This document shows positions 40,917 through 49,676 of a stretch of DNA of 64,000 nt, in pieces. Made by a program: the position numbers and the translations under genes. Source of the DNA: Arthrobacter sp. B1805 (GTDB taxonomy: Bacteria; Actinomycetota; Actinomycetes; Actinomycetales; Micrococcaceae); assembly GCF_002929745.1 (NCBI RefSeq), contig NZ_PJIQ01000014.1, positions 1-64,000 on the forward strand. Reading direction: 5' to 3'. Positions within the stretch are counted from its first letter, which is position 1, and each line of letters starts with the position of its first letter. Below the pieces are notes generated by a model. That model saw nothing but the letters and a program-made list of their open reading frames with translations, did not search any database and was not told the origin of the DNA.

Positions 40917-41843
40917 ATGCTCAGCCGCATCGCTGAATCACTCTTCTGGATCGGCCGTTACGTCGAGCGCGCCGACGGCACGGCGCGCATCCTCGATGTC
41001 CACCTGGAACGCCTCAACCAGATGCCGCTGGCACAGCAGCGGGAGACGTCGAAGCAGCTCCTTGGCGTGATGGGGAGCCGGCCGGAGTCGGACGACATCG
41101 ACCTCTCGGACCTACTGCAGGCCCTGGCCTACGACAGGTCGAGCGCAACCTCGATCGCCGGAGCCCTCGGCGCGGCCCGCGAGAACGCCCGGCGTGCCCG
41201 TGAGACGGTATCCAGCAGTGTGTGGGAGAGCCTGAACACCACCTGGTACGGACTCACCCAGCACCGCAAGGACGTCGTCGGCACCTACCGCTTCTGCCAC
41301 TGGGTCGTCGAGCGTACCGCCATGGTGCGCGGGCTCTCGGACACCACCATGAGCCACGATGAGTCGTGGCAGTTCCTCGTCCTAGGGCGCAGCCTCGAAC
41401 GCGCCGACATGACGGCCCGGATGCTCACGACGCACGACGTGCACGCAGCCGGCCTGTCCTGGGTCAACATGCTCCGGTGTGCCGGAGCCTACGAATCGTT
41501 CCTGCGCACGCGGCGGGCGTCCTTCGGCGACCAGCAGGCCGCGGAGTTCCTGCTGCTCGACCGTCTGTTCCCGCGTTCCATCGTGTACGCACTCAGCGAC
41601 GCGGAGAAGTGCCTCACGCAGCTCAACCCCGCGTACCAGCGGGTCGGCTTCATCAACGACGCGAGCCGCATCGTCGGGCAAGCCAGGACGTTCCTGGAAT
41701 TCCACCAGACGCAGGACCTCATGTCCGAACTGCCCGAGCACATGGAACGTGTCCAGAAAGCCTGTGCCCGGGCCTCGGACGCCGTGTCCCGCACATACTT
41801 TTCCCAGGCGGACGAGCTGTCCTGGGTCGGAGAGGTCTCATGA
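40917..41843 (+). CDS. Alpha-E domain protein (COG2307 type)
   Basis: A 308-residue all-alpha protein that starts MLSRIAESLFWIGRYVERAD, the diagnostic beginning of this family; a second copy-like helix is seen at LGRSLERADMTARML near 162-176, suggesting an internal duplication. Conserved acidic and arginine residues imply an active or binding site, but no reaction is established. It lies 78 bases after the ATP-grasp gene, and its stop overlaps the transglutaminase start by four bases. Confidence 0.87.
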   Translation: MLSRIAESLFWIGRYVERADGTARILDVHLERLNQMPLAQQRETSKQLLGVMGSRPESDDIDLSDLLQALAYDRSSATSIAGALGAARENARRARETVSSSVWESLNTTWYGLTQHRKDVVGTYRFCHWVVERTAMVRGLSDTTMSHDESWQFLVLGRSLERADMTARMLTTHDVHAAGLSWVNMLRCAGAYESFLRTRRASFGDQQAAEFLLLDRLFPRSIVYALSDAEKCLTQLNPAYQRVGFINDASRIVGQARTFLEFHQTQDLMSELPEHMERVQKACARASDAVSRTYFSQADELSWVGEVS

Positions 41844-42691
41844 CACGCCTACGGATCGAACACCGCACCGGCTACGACTACCTCCGTCGCGTCTCGCTGT
41901 CCTACAACGAGGCCCGCATGACACCGCTGACGGATCCGCACCAGGTGGTCCTGGAGTCGACGCTCAAGGTGAACCCGTCCAGTGCCGCCATCTCCAGCTA
42001 CCGGGACTACTGGGGAACGCGCGTGACGTCCTTCGACGTCCACGTGCCGCACGAGCACCTCGAGCTCACAGCAATTACCACCGTGGAGGTCAGCCGCACG
42101 GAGCGCGTCCCGGGGGAGGACGACATCCTGAACTGGCAGGACCTCGCGTCCGATTCGCTGACGAGCGAGTTCTCGGACTGGCTGAGCCAGACGGCGCTCA
42201 GCGAACCGGGGGAGGAGGTCCGCGCGCTCGTGGCCGATCTCGCGCAGGAGCGCAATCCCCACGAGGCCGCGCGGGCCGTCTTCAGCTGGCTGCGCACGGA
42301 GATGGATTACGTCCAGGGCGCCACCGGCGTCCAGACCAATGCGCAGGACGCCTGGACCGAGCGGAAGGGAGTATGCCAGGACCTCGCGCACGTCGCGATC
42401 GGGGCCCTCCGCAGCCTAGGCATCCCTGCGCGGTACATCTCCGGGTACCTGCATCCGCGGCGCAGCGCCGGCATCGGTGAGACGGTTGCCGGGCAGTCCC
42501 ACGCGTGGGTGGAATGGTACGACGGCGAGTGGCGGGGCTGGGATCCAACCAACAGCGGCCCGGTGAGCGACTTCCACGTCTCCGTCGCACGCGGCCGCGA
42601 CTACCGGGACGTCTCGCCGCTGAAGGGAATCCTGTCCGGTGGCGGAGGGTCGACGCTCAACGTGACGGTGGCGATCACGCGGGTCGCCTAG
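41840..42691 (+). CDS. Transglutaminase-like cysteine protease/amidase
   Basis: A 283-residue protein with an N-terminal beta domain (about 1-95, MTRLRIEHRTGYDYL) and a transglutaminase-like papain-fold domain. The catalytic triad is visible: Cys179 in RKGVCQDLAH, His221 in GQSHAWVEW and Asp235 in WRGWDPTN. In this three-gene context it is predicted to cleave or transfer a peptide made by the ATP-grasp enzyme. The ATG overlaps the alpha-E stop (ATGA). A strong terminator lies 40 bases after its stop. Confidence 0.9.
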   Translation: MTRLRIEHRTGYDYLRRVSLSYNEARMTPLTDPHQVVLESTLKVNPSSAAISSYRDYWGTRVTSFDVHVPHEHLELTAITTVEVSRTERVPGEDDILNWQDLASDSLTSEFSDWLSQTALSEPGEEVRALVADLAQERNPHEAARAVFSWLRTEMDYVQGATGVQTNAQDAWTERKGVCQDLAHVAIGALRSLGIPARYISGYLHPRRSAGIGETVAGQSHAWVEWYDGEWRGWDPTNSGPVSDFHVSVARGRDYRDVSPLKGILSGGGGSTLNVTVAITRVA

Positions 42692-42730
42692 CTCCTGCCT
42701 GCAGTAACTGATCCGCGTGCATAGACCGCA

Positions 42731-42771
42731 CACCGAAGAGGCCCCCGGCACTGCCGGGGGCCTCTTCGGTG
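42731..42771. terminator. Strong bidirectional terminator
   Basis: Twenty-base inverted repeat (CACCGAAGAGGCCCCCGGCA and its complement) with practically no loop, so the tip opens to a few unpaired bases. It ends the ATP-grasp/alpha-E/transglutaminase operon and the convergent glgC transcript. Confidence 0.85.
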
Positions 42772-42787
42772 CACTTCTGCCTGCGCG

Positions 42788-44047
42788 CTATAAGGCCGGA
42801 TCAGGACGGAGAGCGACGACCTGACCCTTGCTGACGATCGTCAGCCCGGAGTCCGTGACCGCGAAACCACGGCTGCGGTCCAGTTCGAAGTCGACGCCGA
42901 TCTGCGCACCCGGCGGGATCCGGACGTTCTTGTCGATGATCGCCCTGCGCACCACCGCGCCGGCTCCGACGTTGACCTTGTCCAGGAGCACGGAGCCCGT
43001 CACCTCGGCGGACTCGTCGATGAAGACGTCTGTTGCCAGGATGGAGGACTGTACGGCTCCACCGGAGACGACGACACCTGCCGAGACGATCGAGTCGTGT
43101 GCCTCGCCGGGCCGGCCCGACGCGCTGCGGACGAACTTGGCCGGCGGCGAGACGCTCTGCCGCGTATAGATGGGCCACTGCAGGTTGTACAGGTTGAACA
43201 GCGGCAACGGGGAGATGAGATCCATGTTCGCGTCGTAGTACGAGTCCATGGTGCCGACGTCGCGCCAGTACTGGCGGTCACGGTCTGTAGCACCCGGGAT
43301 GTCGTTCATGGTGAAGTCGTAGACCGCGGCGTCATTGCGCTCGACGAAGTAGGGGATGATGTCCCCGCCCATGTCGTGCTTCGTGTCCAGGCGCGCGGCG
43401 TCGTCCTCGAGCGCCTTCAGCAGTGCATCGGTGGTGAAGACGTAGTTGCCCATGGAGGCGAGGAAGCTGTTGGGATCGTCGGGCAGACCCGGAGTGGTCT
43501 TCGGCTTCTCGACGAAGGCGGCGATGCGCCCGGGGTCGTGCTGATCCACCTCGATGACGCCGAACTGGTCCACGAGGTGCATAGGCTGCCGGACGGCTGC
43601 AACACTCACGGACGCGCCGCTCTTCACGTGGGCGTTGACCATCTGCTCGAAGTCCATGCGGTAGACATGGTCAGCGCCGATGACCACCACGATGTCCGGC
43701 TGGGCATCGTGGATGAGGTTCAGGGACTGGTAGATGGCGTTGGCGCTGCCGAGGAACCAGCTCTTGCCCCGACGTTGCTGCGCGGGCACGGAGGCGATGT
43801 ACTGGCGGAGCTGCGTGGACATCCGCCAGGTCTCGGAGATGTGCCGGTCGAGGCTGTGGGATTTGTACTGCGTGAGCACCACAATCTGCAGGTACCCCGA
43901 ATTGACGAGGTTGGAGAGGGCGAAGTCGATGAGCCGATAGCTTCCGGCGAACGGCACGGCCGGCTTGGCCCGGTCCGCGGTCAGTGGCATGAGGCGCTTG
44001 CCTTCGCCGCCAGCCAACACCACGGCGAGTACTTTCTTAGGTGCCAT
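42788..44047 (-). CDS. glgC: Glucose-1-phosphate adenylyltransferase
   Basis: Makes ADP-glucose from glucose 1-phosphate and ATP, the donor for glycogen-type alpha-glucan synthesis. The 419-residue product has [13 protein letters not shown] at 11-23, [15 protein letters not shown] near 28-42, the activation-site region [11 protein letters not shown], the [11 protein letters not shown] motif and a C-terminal left-handed beta-helix ([16 protein letters not shown]). The ATG at 44047 has GGGAGG five bases upstream. It is divergent from the glucosyltransferase gene across a 135-base region with a perfect inverted repeat. Confidence 0.95.
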   Translation of the reverse strand: MAPKKVLAVVLAGGEGKRLMPLTADRAKPAVPFAGSYRLIDFALSNLVNSGYLQIVVLTQYKSHSLDRHISETWRMSTQLRQYIASVPAQQRRGKSWFLGSANAIYQSLNLIHDAQPDIVVVIGADHVYRMDFEQMVNAHVKSGASVSVAAVRQPMHLVDQFGVIEVDQHDPGRIAAFVEKPKTTPGLPDDPNSFLASMGNYVFTTDALLKALEDDAARLDTKHDMGGDIIPYFVERNDAAVYDFTMNDIPGATDRDRQYWRDVGTMDSYYDANMDLISPLPLFNLYNLQWPIYTRQSVSPPAKFVRSASGRPGEAHDSIVSAGVVVSGGAVQSSILATDVFIDESAEVTGSVLLDKVNVGAGAVVRRAIIDKNVRIPPGAQIGVDFELDRSRGFAVTDSGLTIVSKGQVVALRPDPAL

Positions 44048-44120
44048 TGAGACCTCCCGCTCTTCTTTGAGTGTTCTGCAATCCCGACCGGTGGTTCGTC
44101 GAGCGTAGGTCCACACATCC

Positions 44121-44135
44121 CCGGAACCTTTCCGG
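44121..44135. promoter_or_regulatory. Perfect inverted repeat CCGGAA-CCT-TTCCGG between glgC and glgM/glgA
   Basis: Six-base arms with a three-base centre, placed between the two divergent glycogen genes and 36 bases before the -10-like TACGTT. Suitable for a dimeric repressor or activator acting on both promoters; the regulator is unknown. Confidence 0.4.
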
Positions 44136-44170
44136 TCCACTTCACACTAGAGGACTCCACCGCACTGCAC

Positions 44171-44176
44171 TACGTT
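44171..44176 (+). promoter_or_regulatory. Candidate -10 box of leaderless glycosyltransferase gene
   Basis: TACGTT is six bases before the GTG at 44183 and no ribosome site precedes that GTG. Confidence 0.4.
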
Positions 44177-44182
44177 GAGATA

Positions 44183-45376
44183 GTGCGAGTAGACATTGTG
44201 ACCAAGGAGTTCCCACCCGAGATCTATGGTGGCGCGGGGGTGCACGTCGCCGAACTGAGCAGGGTCCTGGCGCCGCAGGTGGATCTTCGGGTCCACGCAT
44301 TCGGCGCTCCTCGGCCCGAGGATTACCACGGCGCCTCGGTGCTCTCCTACGGCGTTCCCGAGGGTCTGGGCGGCGCCAATGCGGCGGTGCAGACCCTCGG
44401 CACGGACCTCCAGATGCTCGGTGCCATCGGGGGCACCGACCTCGTGCATTCGCACACCTGGTACGCCAACATGGCAGGGCACCTCGCGTCCCTCCTCCAC
44501 GGCGTCCCGCACGTGGTGAGCGCACACAGCCTGGAGCCGCTACGCCCTTGGAAGGCCGAACAGCTCGGCGGCGGGTATGCGCTGTCGTCGTGGGTGGAGA
44601 AGACGTCCTACGAGGCTGCCGCCGCAGTGGTTGCCGTATCGGCGGGCATGCGGACCGACATCCTCCGTAGCTATCCCGATGTCGATCCGGGCAAGGTGCA
44701 CGTGGTGCACAACGGGATCGACGTAAATCAATGGGCGCGTGACGAGAACGACGACGCGCTTCGGGCCCACGGCATCGACCCCGACCGTCCGAGCGTGGTC
44801 TTCGTGGGCCGCAACACGCGGCAGAAGGGTGTTCCGTACCTGCTCCGCGCGGCCGCACACCTGCCGTCCGACGTACAGCTCGTCCTGTGCCTCGGTGCAG
44901 CCGACACGCCGGAACTCGCAGCAGAGACCGAGGTGCTGATCTCGGAACTGCGGGAGCGCCGGGGCTCGGTGGTGCTCATCGAGAGGATGCTGCCGCGGCG
45001 CGAGGTCGTCCAGATCCTCAGTCACGCGACCGTCTTCGCGTGCCCGTCCATCTACGAACCCCTCGGCATCGTCAACCTCGAGGCGATGGCCTGTGGTGCC
45101 GCCGTCGTCGCCTCGGCGACGGGAGGAATCCCCGAAGTCGTCGACGACGGCGTGACCGGCACCCTGGTGTCGCTCGAGCAGGTCCAGGACGGGACGGGCA
45201 CCCCTCTGGACCCGGAGAAGTTCGTGGCGGACTTCGCTGCCGCGCTGAACGCGCTCGTGGGAGATCCGGGCAAGGCCGCCGCCATGGGAGCAGCCGGGCG
45301 CGAGCGCGCCGAGAGGCACTTCGACTGGGGCTCCATCGCCGAGACCACGCTGGGCGTCTATCGCAGCGTCCTCTGA
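44183..45376 (+). CDS. Glycogen synthase/alpha-maltose-1-phosphate synthase, corynebacterial GlgA (GlgM) type
   Basis: A GT4-family, GT-B fold glycosyltransferase of 397 residues. It has the N-terminal donor-side glycine motif EFPPEIYGGAGVHV at 9-22, HNGID near 176-180, VGRNTRQKGV near 208-217 and the retaining-enzyme EPLGIVNLEAMACG at 292-305. It belongs to the short GlgA form paired with glgC in actinobacteria; the mycobacterial member (GlgM, Rv1212c) makes maltose 1-phosphate from ADP-glucose for the GlgE pathway. Either product is possible here. It starts with GTG, probably leaderless. Confidence 0.88.
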   Translation: MRVDIVTKEFPPEIYGGAGVHVAELSRVLAPQVDLRVHAFGAPRPEDYHGASVLSYGVPEGLGGANAAVQTLGTDLQMLGAIGGTDLVHSHTWYANMAGHLASLLHGVPHVVSAHSLEPLRPWKAEQLGGGYALSSWVEKTSYEAAAAVVAVSAGMRTDILRSYPDVDPGKVHVVHNGIDVNQWARDENDDALRAHGIDPDRPSVVFVGRNTRQKGVPYLLRAAAHLPSDVQLVLCLGAADTPELAAETEVLISELRERRGSVVLIERMLPRREVVQILSHATVFACPSIYEPLGIVNLEAMACGAAVVASATGGIPEVVDDGVTGTLVSLEQVQDGTGTPLDPEKFVADFAAALNALVGDPGKAAAMGAAGRERAERHFDWGSIAETTLGVYRSVL

Positions 45377-45402
45377 CGCGGGCGACGGCGGTCCGGCGAG
45401 GT

Positions 45403-47532
45403 CTAGCTCCTGCGGCGGGGCGTGGCCGCCTTCTTCGCCTTCTTCTCCTTCTTGTCCCTTGCCGCCCGGGCAAGGAGCGTCTTCTCGTCGATCGGAGCGT
45501 CACCGCTGGCACGACGTCGGCGCGTGTACTCGGCGGCTTCCGACTGGCGCTGCTGCTCGGCTCCCGTCGCGACGGCGGATCGGAGGTGTTCCTGCCCGTA
45601 TCCGAAGGCGTCGACGAGGTCGAGGGCGTGCGGTCGGATCTTGACGAGCAACCGGTTGATGTAGCCGTCCAGCGTCCGCGCCCGCTGTGCTGACAGGCGG
45701 CCGTTCATCAGGAACCAGGCGAGGTCCTTCTCGATCAGGCACAGGCCGAACAGGTCCCGGAGGCGCGTGAGGACTTCCCGCGTCCCGGGATCGTCGACTT
45801 GCTTGAGCCCACGGGTGAACGCCTCCCACTGCAGCAGTTCGGCATGGGCGTGGGCCACCTCGATCAGTTCGTTCTGGTGCTCGTTGAAGAGCGCGGCGGC
45901 CTTTTCCTGGGACATACCCTTGGCCCCGCGCAGGACGGCGGCCAGGGCGGCGACGCGTGACTGCACGCGGTCCGACAGCAACTCGTGCTGGGTTCCCTCG
46001 TCACGGAGCGCCTTCGCCGACTTCTTCCCGGACCCGGAATCGGCGACCGTCTGAGCGACCCGCCGGAGACCGGAGCGGTGCAGGGTCCTTCCCGCCGCCT
46101 GCGACACGGCGTAGCGCGCCAGAACCCCGAAGTCGACGCCCTTGAACTCCTTGGCGTAGTCGGTGAGCAGCCGCTTGGCGACGAGCTGCAGGAGGACGTT
46201 GTTGTCGCCCTCGAAGGTGACGTACACATCGAGGTCGGCGCGCAACGAGGCGAAGCGGTTCTCGATGAGGAAGCCCTGACCGCCCGTGGCCTCGCGGCAC
46301 TCCTGCAGCGTGTCCAGGGCCAACCAGGTGCTCAGCGGCTTGAGGGCGGCAGCGAGCGTCTCGAGGTCCTGGCGGTCCTCGTCGGTGTCGTGCTCGCCCG
46401 AGAAGACGTCGTCGAACTTCTCGAGGAGTTCCTCGTGGGCGAAGGATGCGGCGTAGGTCGCGGCGAGGCGCGGCAGGAGCCGGCGCTGGTGCCGCTGGTA
46501 GTCCAGCAGCACCTCTTCCTTGAGGTCGGACGACGCGTTGAACTGGCGACGCTGTGTGGAGTAGGTGATGGCAGCGGCGAGCGCGAGTTTGCTCGCGGCG
46601 ACGGCAGCACCGTCGAGGGACACCCGACCCTGGACCAGGGTGCCGAGCATCGTGAAGAAGCGGCGACCGGGAGAGGCGATGGGCGAGCTGTAGGTGCCGT
46701 CCTCGGCCACATCGCCGTAGCGGTTGAGCAGATGGGTGCGGGGGACCCTCACATCGGTGAAGTGCAGGCGTCCGTTGTCGATTCCGTTGAGGCCGCCCTT
46801 GATGCCGTCGTCCTCACCACCGACACCGGGCTTGAACGTCCCGTCGTCGTTGCGCAGTTCCACGTAGATGCCGTGGACGCCGTGGTTCACGCCCTTGGTG
46901 ATGAGCTGCGCGAACACGACGGCTGCCCTGCCGTCGATGGCTCCATTGCCGATGTAGTCCTTCCACGCTGCGCGGAAGGGCGTGTTGATGACCAGCTCGT
47001 CCGTGGTGGGGTCGAAGGTCGCGGTCGTGGCGATGCTGGCCACGTCGCTGCCATGGCCCGTCTCAGTCATCGCGAAGCAGCCGGGGATCTCCATGGTCAT
47101 GATGCCGGGAAGCCAGGCCTCGTGGTGTTTCTCGGTGCCCAGGTGCATGACCGCCGAGCCGAAGAGTCCCCACTGCACGCCGGCCTTGATCTGGAGCGAC
47201 GGGTCGGCCACCACGAGCTCCTCGAAGCCCGCGACGTTGCCGCCGTGGTCGTCGTCCCCGCCGAAAGCCCGGGGGAAGGCGCGGTGGACGGCCTTCTGCT
47301 CGACGAGGTAGTGAAGCTGGTCGAAGCACCGACGGCGGTGATCGTGGTGCGTCAGCCCCTCGATCTTGTGCACTTCCGGGCGTCCGGCGAGTTCGCGGGC
47401 GGTGCGGCGGACGTGTGCCCACTTGCCCAGGAGCAGCTCGCCGAGCTCCGCCGTGTCCACGATGGCCCGCTCATCGTCCCGGATGTCGACCGTCGCGGGA
47501 ATCTGCTGGGGCGTCGAGAGGGTCTGCGTCAT
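45403..47532 (-). CDS. Acyl-CoA oxidase-like acyl-CoA dehydrogenase family protein
   Basis: A flavoenzyme of 709 residues that introduces the alpha-beta double bond in acyl-CoA. The FAD/substrate motif CFAMTETGHGSDV is at 152-164, the THQxRR-like TYSTQRRQF at 323-331, GGQGFLIENR at 417-426 and the oxidase-type catalytic block FEGDNNVLL at 440-448 with Glu441 as likely base. A long C-terminal helical domain (from about 480) makes it resemble acyl-CoA oxidases; the last 20 residues are lysine/arginine-rich. AGGAAAGG precedes the ATG. It overlaps the TetR gene end by four bases and mirrors fadE5 in the mycobacterial locus. Confidence 0.85.
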   Translation of the reverse strand: MTQTLSTPQQIPATVDIRDDERAIVDTAELGELLLGKWAHVRRTARELAGRPEVHKIEGLTHHDHRRRCFDQLHYLVEQKAVHRAFPRAFGGDDDHGGNVAGFEELVVADPSLQIKAGVQWGLFGSAVMHLGTEKHHEAWLPGIMTMEIPGCFAMTETGHGSDVASIATTATFDPTTDELVINTPFRAAWKDYIGNGAIDGRAAVVFAQLITKGVNHGVHGIYVELRNDDGTFKPGVGGEDDGIKGGLNGIDNGRLHFTDVRVPRTHLLNRYGDVAEDGTYSSPIASPGRRFFTMLGTLVQGRVSLDGAAVAASKLALAAAITYSTQRRQFNASSDLKEEVLLDYQRHQRRLLPRLAATYAASFAHEELLEKFDDVFSGEHDTDEDRQDLETLAAALKPLSTWLALDTLQECREATGGQGFLIENRFASLRADLDVYVTFEGDNNVLLQLVAKRLLTDYAKEFKGVDFGVLARYAVSQAAGRTLHRSGLRRVAQTVADSGSGKKSAKALRDEGTQHELLSDRVQSRVAALAAVLRGAKGMSQEKAAALFNEHQNELIEVAHAHAELLQWEAFTRGLKQVDDPGTREVLTRLRDLFGLCLIEKDLAWFLMNGRLSAQRARTLDGYINRLLVKIRPHALDLVDAFGYGQEHLRSAVATGAEQQRQSEAAEYTRRRRASGDAPIDEKTLLARAARDKKEKKAKKAATPRRRS

Positions 47533-48296
47533 GGCGTGACCTTTCCTGGTCGTCGAGCGGGTTCGGGGGAGAGTGAGGCGCTGGGTGGAGCGAGCGATTC
47601 GTACCGGCTGATGCCGTCGAAGAGCCAGGCCGTGATGTGCCGTGCCATGAGTTCCTCGCTCGGCTTGTCCGGCCCCTCGGGCGAGGAGAGCCAGTGCTCA
47701 CCGGCGGCACGCACCATGCCGATCGCCGCCGCGGGCCAGTACTCGGGTGCGGCATCGTCCGGTCCGGCGGGCCGCTCCGGAGAGAGGAGATAGGCCCTCA
47801 TCGGCCGCGAGATCATGGCGGTGATCGCGGCGAGGAAGTGGGCGAGCGTGTCCTGCCCGCCGTCATCGCCCGGGTTCGTCTCGGTGATGCCGGCCCGGGT
47901 CACGAAGGCGTAGACGTTCGGGGAGGTCTGGGCCATCTGCAGGTAGGCCAGCACCATCGAGTACAGCCCCTCGCGGGGCGTCGACGCGGCCTTGGCGGCG
48001 TCGAGCACCTTCTGCTGCATCTGCCCGATGACCACCTCGGCCATGGCCCGCTGCAGGCCGGTCTTGTCGCCGAAATAGCGGTAGTAGACGGATTTGGAGG
48101 TGTCCGCGGCTGCAGCGATGTCCTCCATCGATGCTCCTGGGCCGAGAGCACTGACTGCGCGCCTTGCTGCCTTGATGAGTTGCCGCCGACGCTCCGACCG
48201 GTGCTGCTCCCATCGGCTCGACCGTCCGTCCTGCGCGGGCGCCCGACCATCAGTCGCCTTCGGGGAGGCGCTCTTCAGGGTGGCGGCAAGCTTCAT
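47529..48296 (-). CDS. TetR-family transcription regulator of the fatty-acid locus
   Basis: A 255-residue regulator. After a basic N-terminal extension of about 30 residues comes a TetR helix-turn-helix domain (about 36-82: RRRQLIKAARRAV, ASMEDIAAAADTSKSVYYRYFGDKTGLQRAM). The rest is a ligand-binding helical domain, likely for acyl-CoA. The gene overlaps the acyl-CoA oxidase-like gene by four bases and diverges from the thiolase gene; a 31-base palindrome starts one base upstream of its ATG, so autoregulation and control of both arms are likely. Confidence 0.92.
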   Translation of the reverse strand: MKLAATLKSASPKATDGRAPAQDGRSSRWEQHRSERRRQLIKAARRAVSALGPGASMEDIAAAADTSKSVYYRYFGDKTGLQRAMAEVVIGQMQQKVLDAAKAASTPREGLYSMVLAYLQMAQTSPNVYAFVTRAGITETNPGDDGGQDTLAHFLAAITAMISRPMRAYLLSPERPAGPDDAAPEYWPAAAIGMVRAAGEHWLSSPEGPDKPSEELMARHITAWLFDGISRYESLAPPSASLSPEPARRPGKVTP

Positions 48297-48327
48297 GATA
48301 CCCAGCGTATCAGGTACGCTAGGTATC
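48297..48327. promoter_or_regulatory. TetR-type palindromic operator
   Basis: Thirteen-base arms GATACCcAGCGTA and TACGCTaGGTATC around a five-base centre, matching at 12 of 13 positions. It abuts the TetR gene start and lies 33 bases before the thiolase ATG, the classical position for a TetR repressor controlling two divergent units. Confidence 0.75.
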
Positions 48328-48359
48328 GGTAATCCACCCCTCGGACCAGGAGCTACTCC

Positions 48360-49676
48360 ATGGCAGATCAGGCCGGCGCGTCCAACGCGGCCCCGTCACC
48401 CCGCACGGCAGTCGTCATCGGCGGCAACCGCATCCCCTTCGCCCGCGCCGGCGGCGCGTACGCCTACTCCTCCAACAAGGACATGCTGATCGCCGCGCTC
48501 GACGGCCTCGTCGCGCGCTTCGGTCTTCAGGGCGAGCGCATCGGCGAAGTCGCTGCCGGCGCCGTCCTCAAGCACTCGCGCGACTTCAACCTGACACGCG
48601 AAGCGGTCCTGGGATCCGCCCTGTCCGCCGCGACTCCCGCCTACGACCTGCAGCAGGCCTGCGCGACAGGCCTCGAGACCGTGGTGGGGCTGTCGAACAA
48701 GATCAGGCTCGGGCAGATCGAGTCCGGCATCGCCGGCGGTGTCGATTCCGCCTCGGATGCGCCGATAGCCGTCAGCGAAGGGCTCCGGCGGGTGTTGCTG
48801 GATCTCTCCCGGGCCAGGACCACGCAGCAGAAGATCAAGGCGCTCGGGAAGCTCCGCCCGAAGGACCTCGCACCGAATGCGCCGACGACGGGCGAGCCCC
48901 GCACAGGTCTGTCCATGGGCGAGCACCAGGCCCTCACGACGGCGGCGTGGAAGATCAGCCGCGAGGCCCAGGACGAGCTCGCCTACCTCAGCCACCGGAA
49001 CCTCGCTGCGGCGTACGAGCGAGGCTTCTTCTCCGACCTCATGACGCCCTACCGGGGCCTGACCAGGGATGCCAACCTCCGTGCGGACACCTCGCTGGAG
49101 AAGCTGGCGACGCTGAAGCCTGTCTTCGGGAAATCCCTCGACACGACGGCAACGATGACCGCCGGCAACTCGACACCTCTCACCGACGGCGCCGCCGTCG
49201 TCCTGCTCGGCAGCGAGGAGTACGCGACCGCCAACAACCTGCCCATGCTCGCGAACATCGTCGACGCGGAAGCCTCGGCGGTCGATTTCGTCCACGGTGA
49301 GGAGGGCCTGCTGATGGCGGCCGTGCACGGCATGCCCCGCCTGCTGGCGCGCAACGGCCTGACGTTCGACGATTTCGACTTCTTCGAAATCCACGAGGCG
49401 TTCGCCGGGACAGTCCTCAGCGCGCTCGCGGCATGGGAGGACGAGGACTACTGCAAGCGCGTCCTCGGGCTCGACGGCGCACTCGGCAGCATCGACCGCT
49501 CCAAGCTCAACGTCAACGGATCGTCCCTGGCTGCAGGCCACCCCTTCGCGGCCACCGGCGGCCGTATCGTCGCCTCTCTCGCCAAGACACTCTCCGAGAA
49601 GGGCGGCCGAGGACTCATCTCCATCTGCGCCGCCGGCGGGCAGGGCGTCATCGCGATCCTCGAAGCGAGGAAGTAA
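48360..49676 (+). CDS. Acetyl-CoA C-acyltransferase (FadA/FadI-type thiolase)
   Basis: Thiolase that cleaves 3-ketoacyl-CoA (or condenses acyl units). The 438-residue product has the acyl-enzyme cysteine Cys101 in QQACATGLE, His345 in FEIHEAFAG, His394 in AAGHPFAATGG and the second catalytic Cys423 in SICAAGGQG. AGGAG precedes the ATG. Its stop shares one base with the start of the next gene. It corresponds in position to fadA2 beside fabG4 and htdX in Mycobacterium tuberculosis. Confidence 0.93.
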   Translation: MADQAGASNAAPSPRTAVVIGGNRIPFARAGGAYAYSSNKDMLIAALDGLVARFGLQGERIGEVAAGAVLKHSRDFNLTREAVLGSALSAATPAYDLQQACATGLETVVGLSNKIRLGQIESGIAGGVDSASDAPIAVSEGLRRVLLDLSRARTTQQKIKALGKLRPKDLAPNAPTTGEPRTGLSMGEHQALTTAAWKISREAQDELAYLSHRNLAAAYERGFFSDLMTPYRGLTRDANLRADTSLEKLATLKPVFGKSLDTTATMTAGNSTPLTDGAAVVLLGSEEYATANNLPMLANIVDAEASAVDFVHGEEGLLMAAVHGMPRLLARNGLTFDDFDFFEIHEAFAGTVLSALAAWEDEDYCKRVLGLDGALGSIDRSKLNVNGSSLAAGHPFAATGGRIVASLAKTLSEKGGRGLISICAAGGQGVIAILEARK

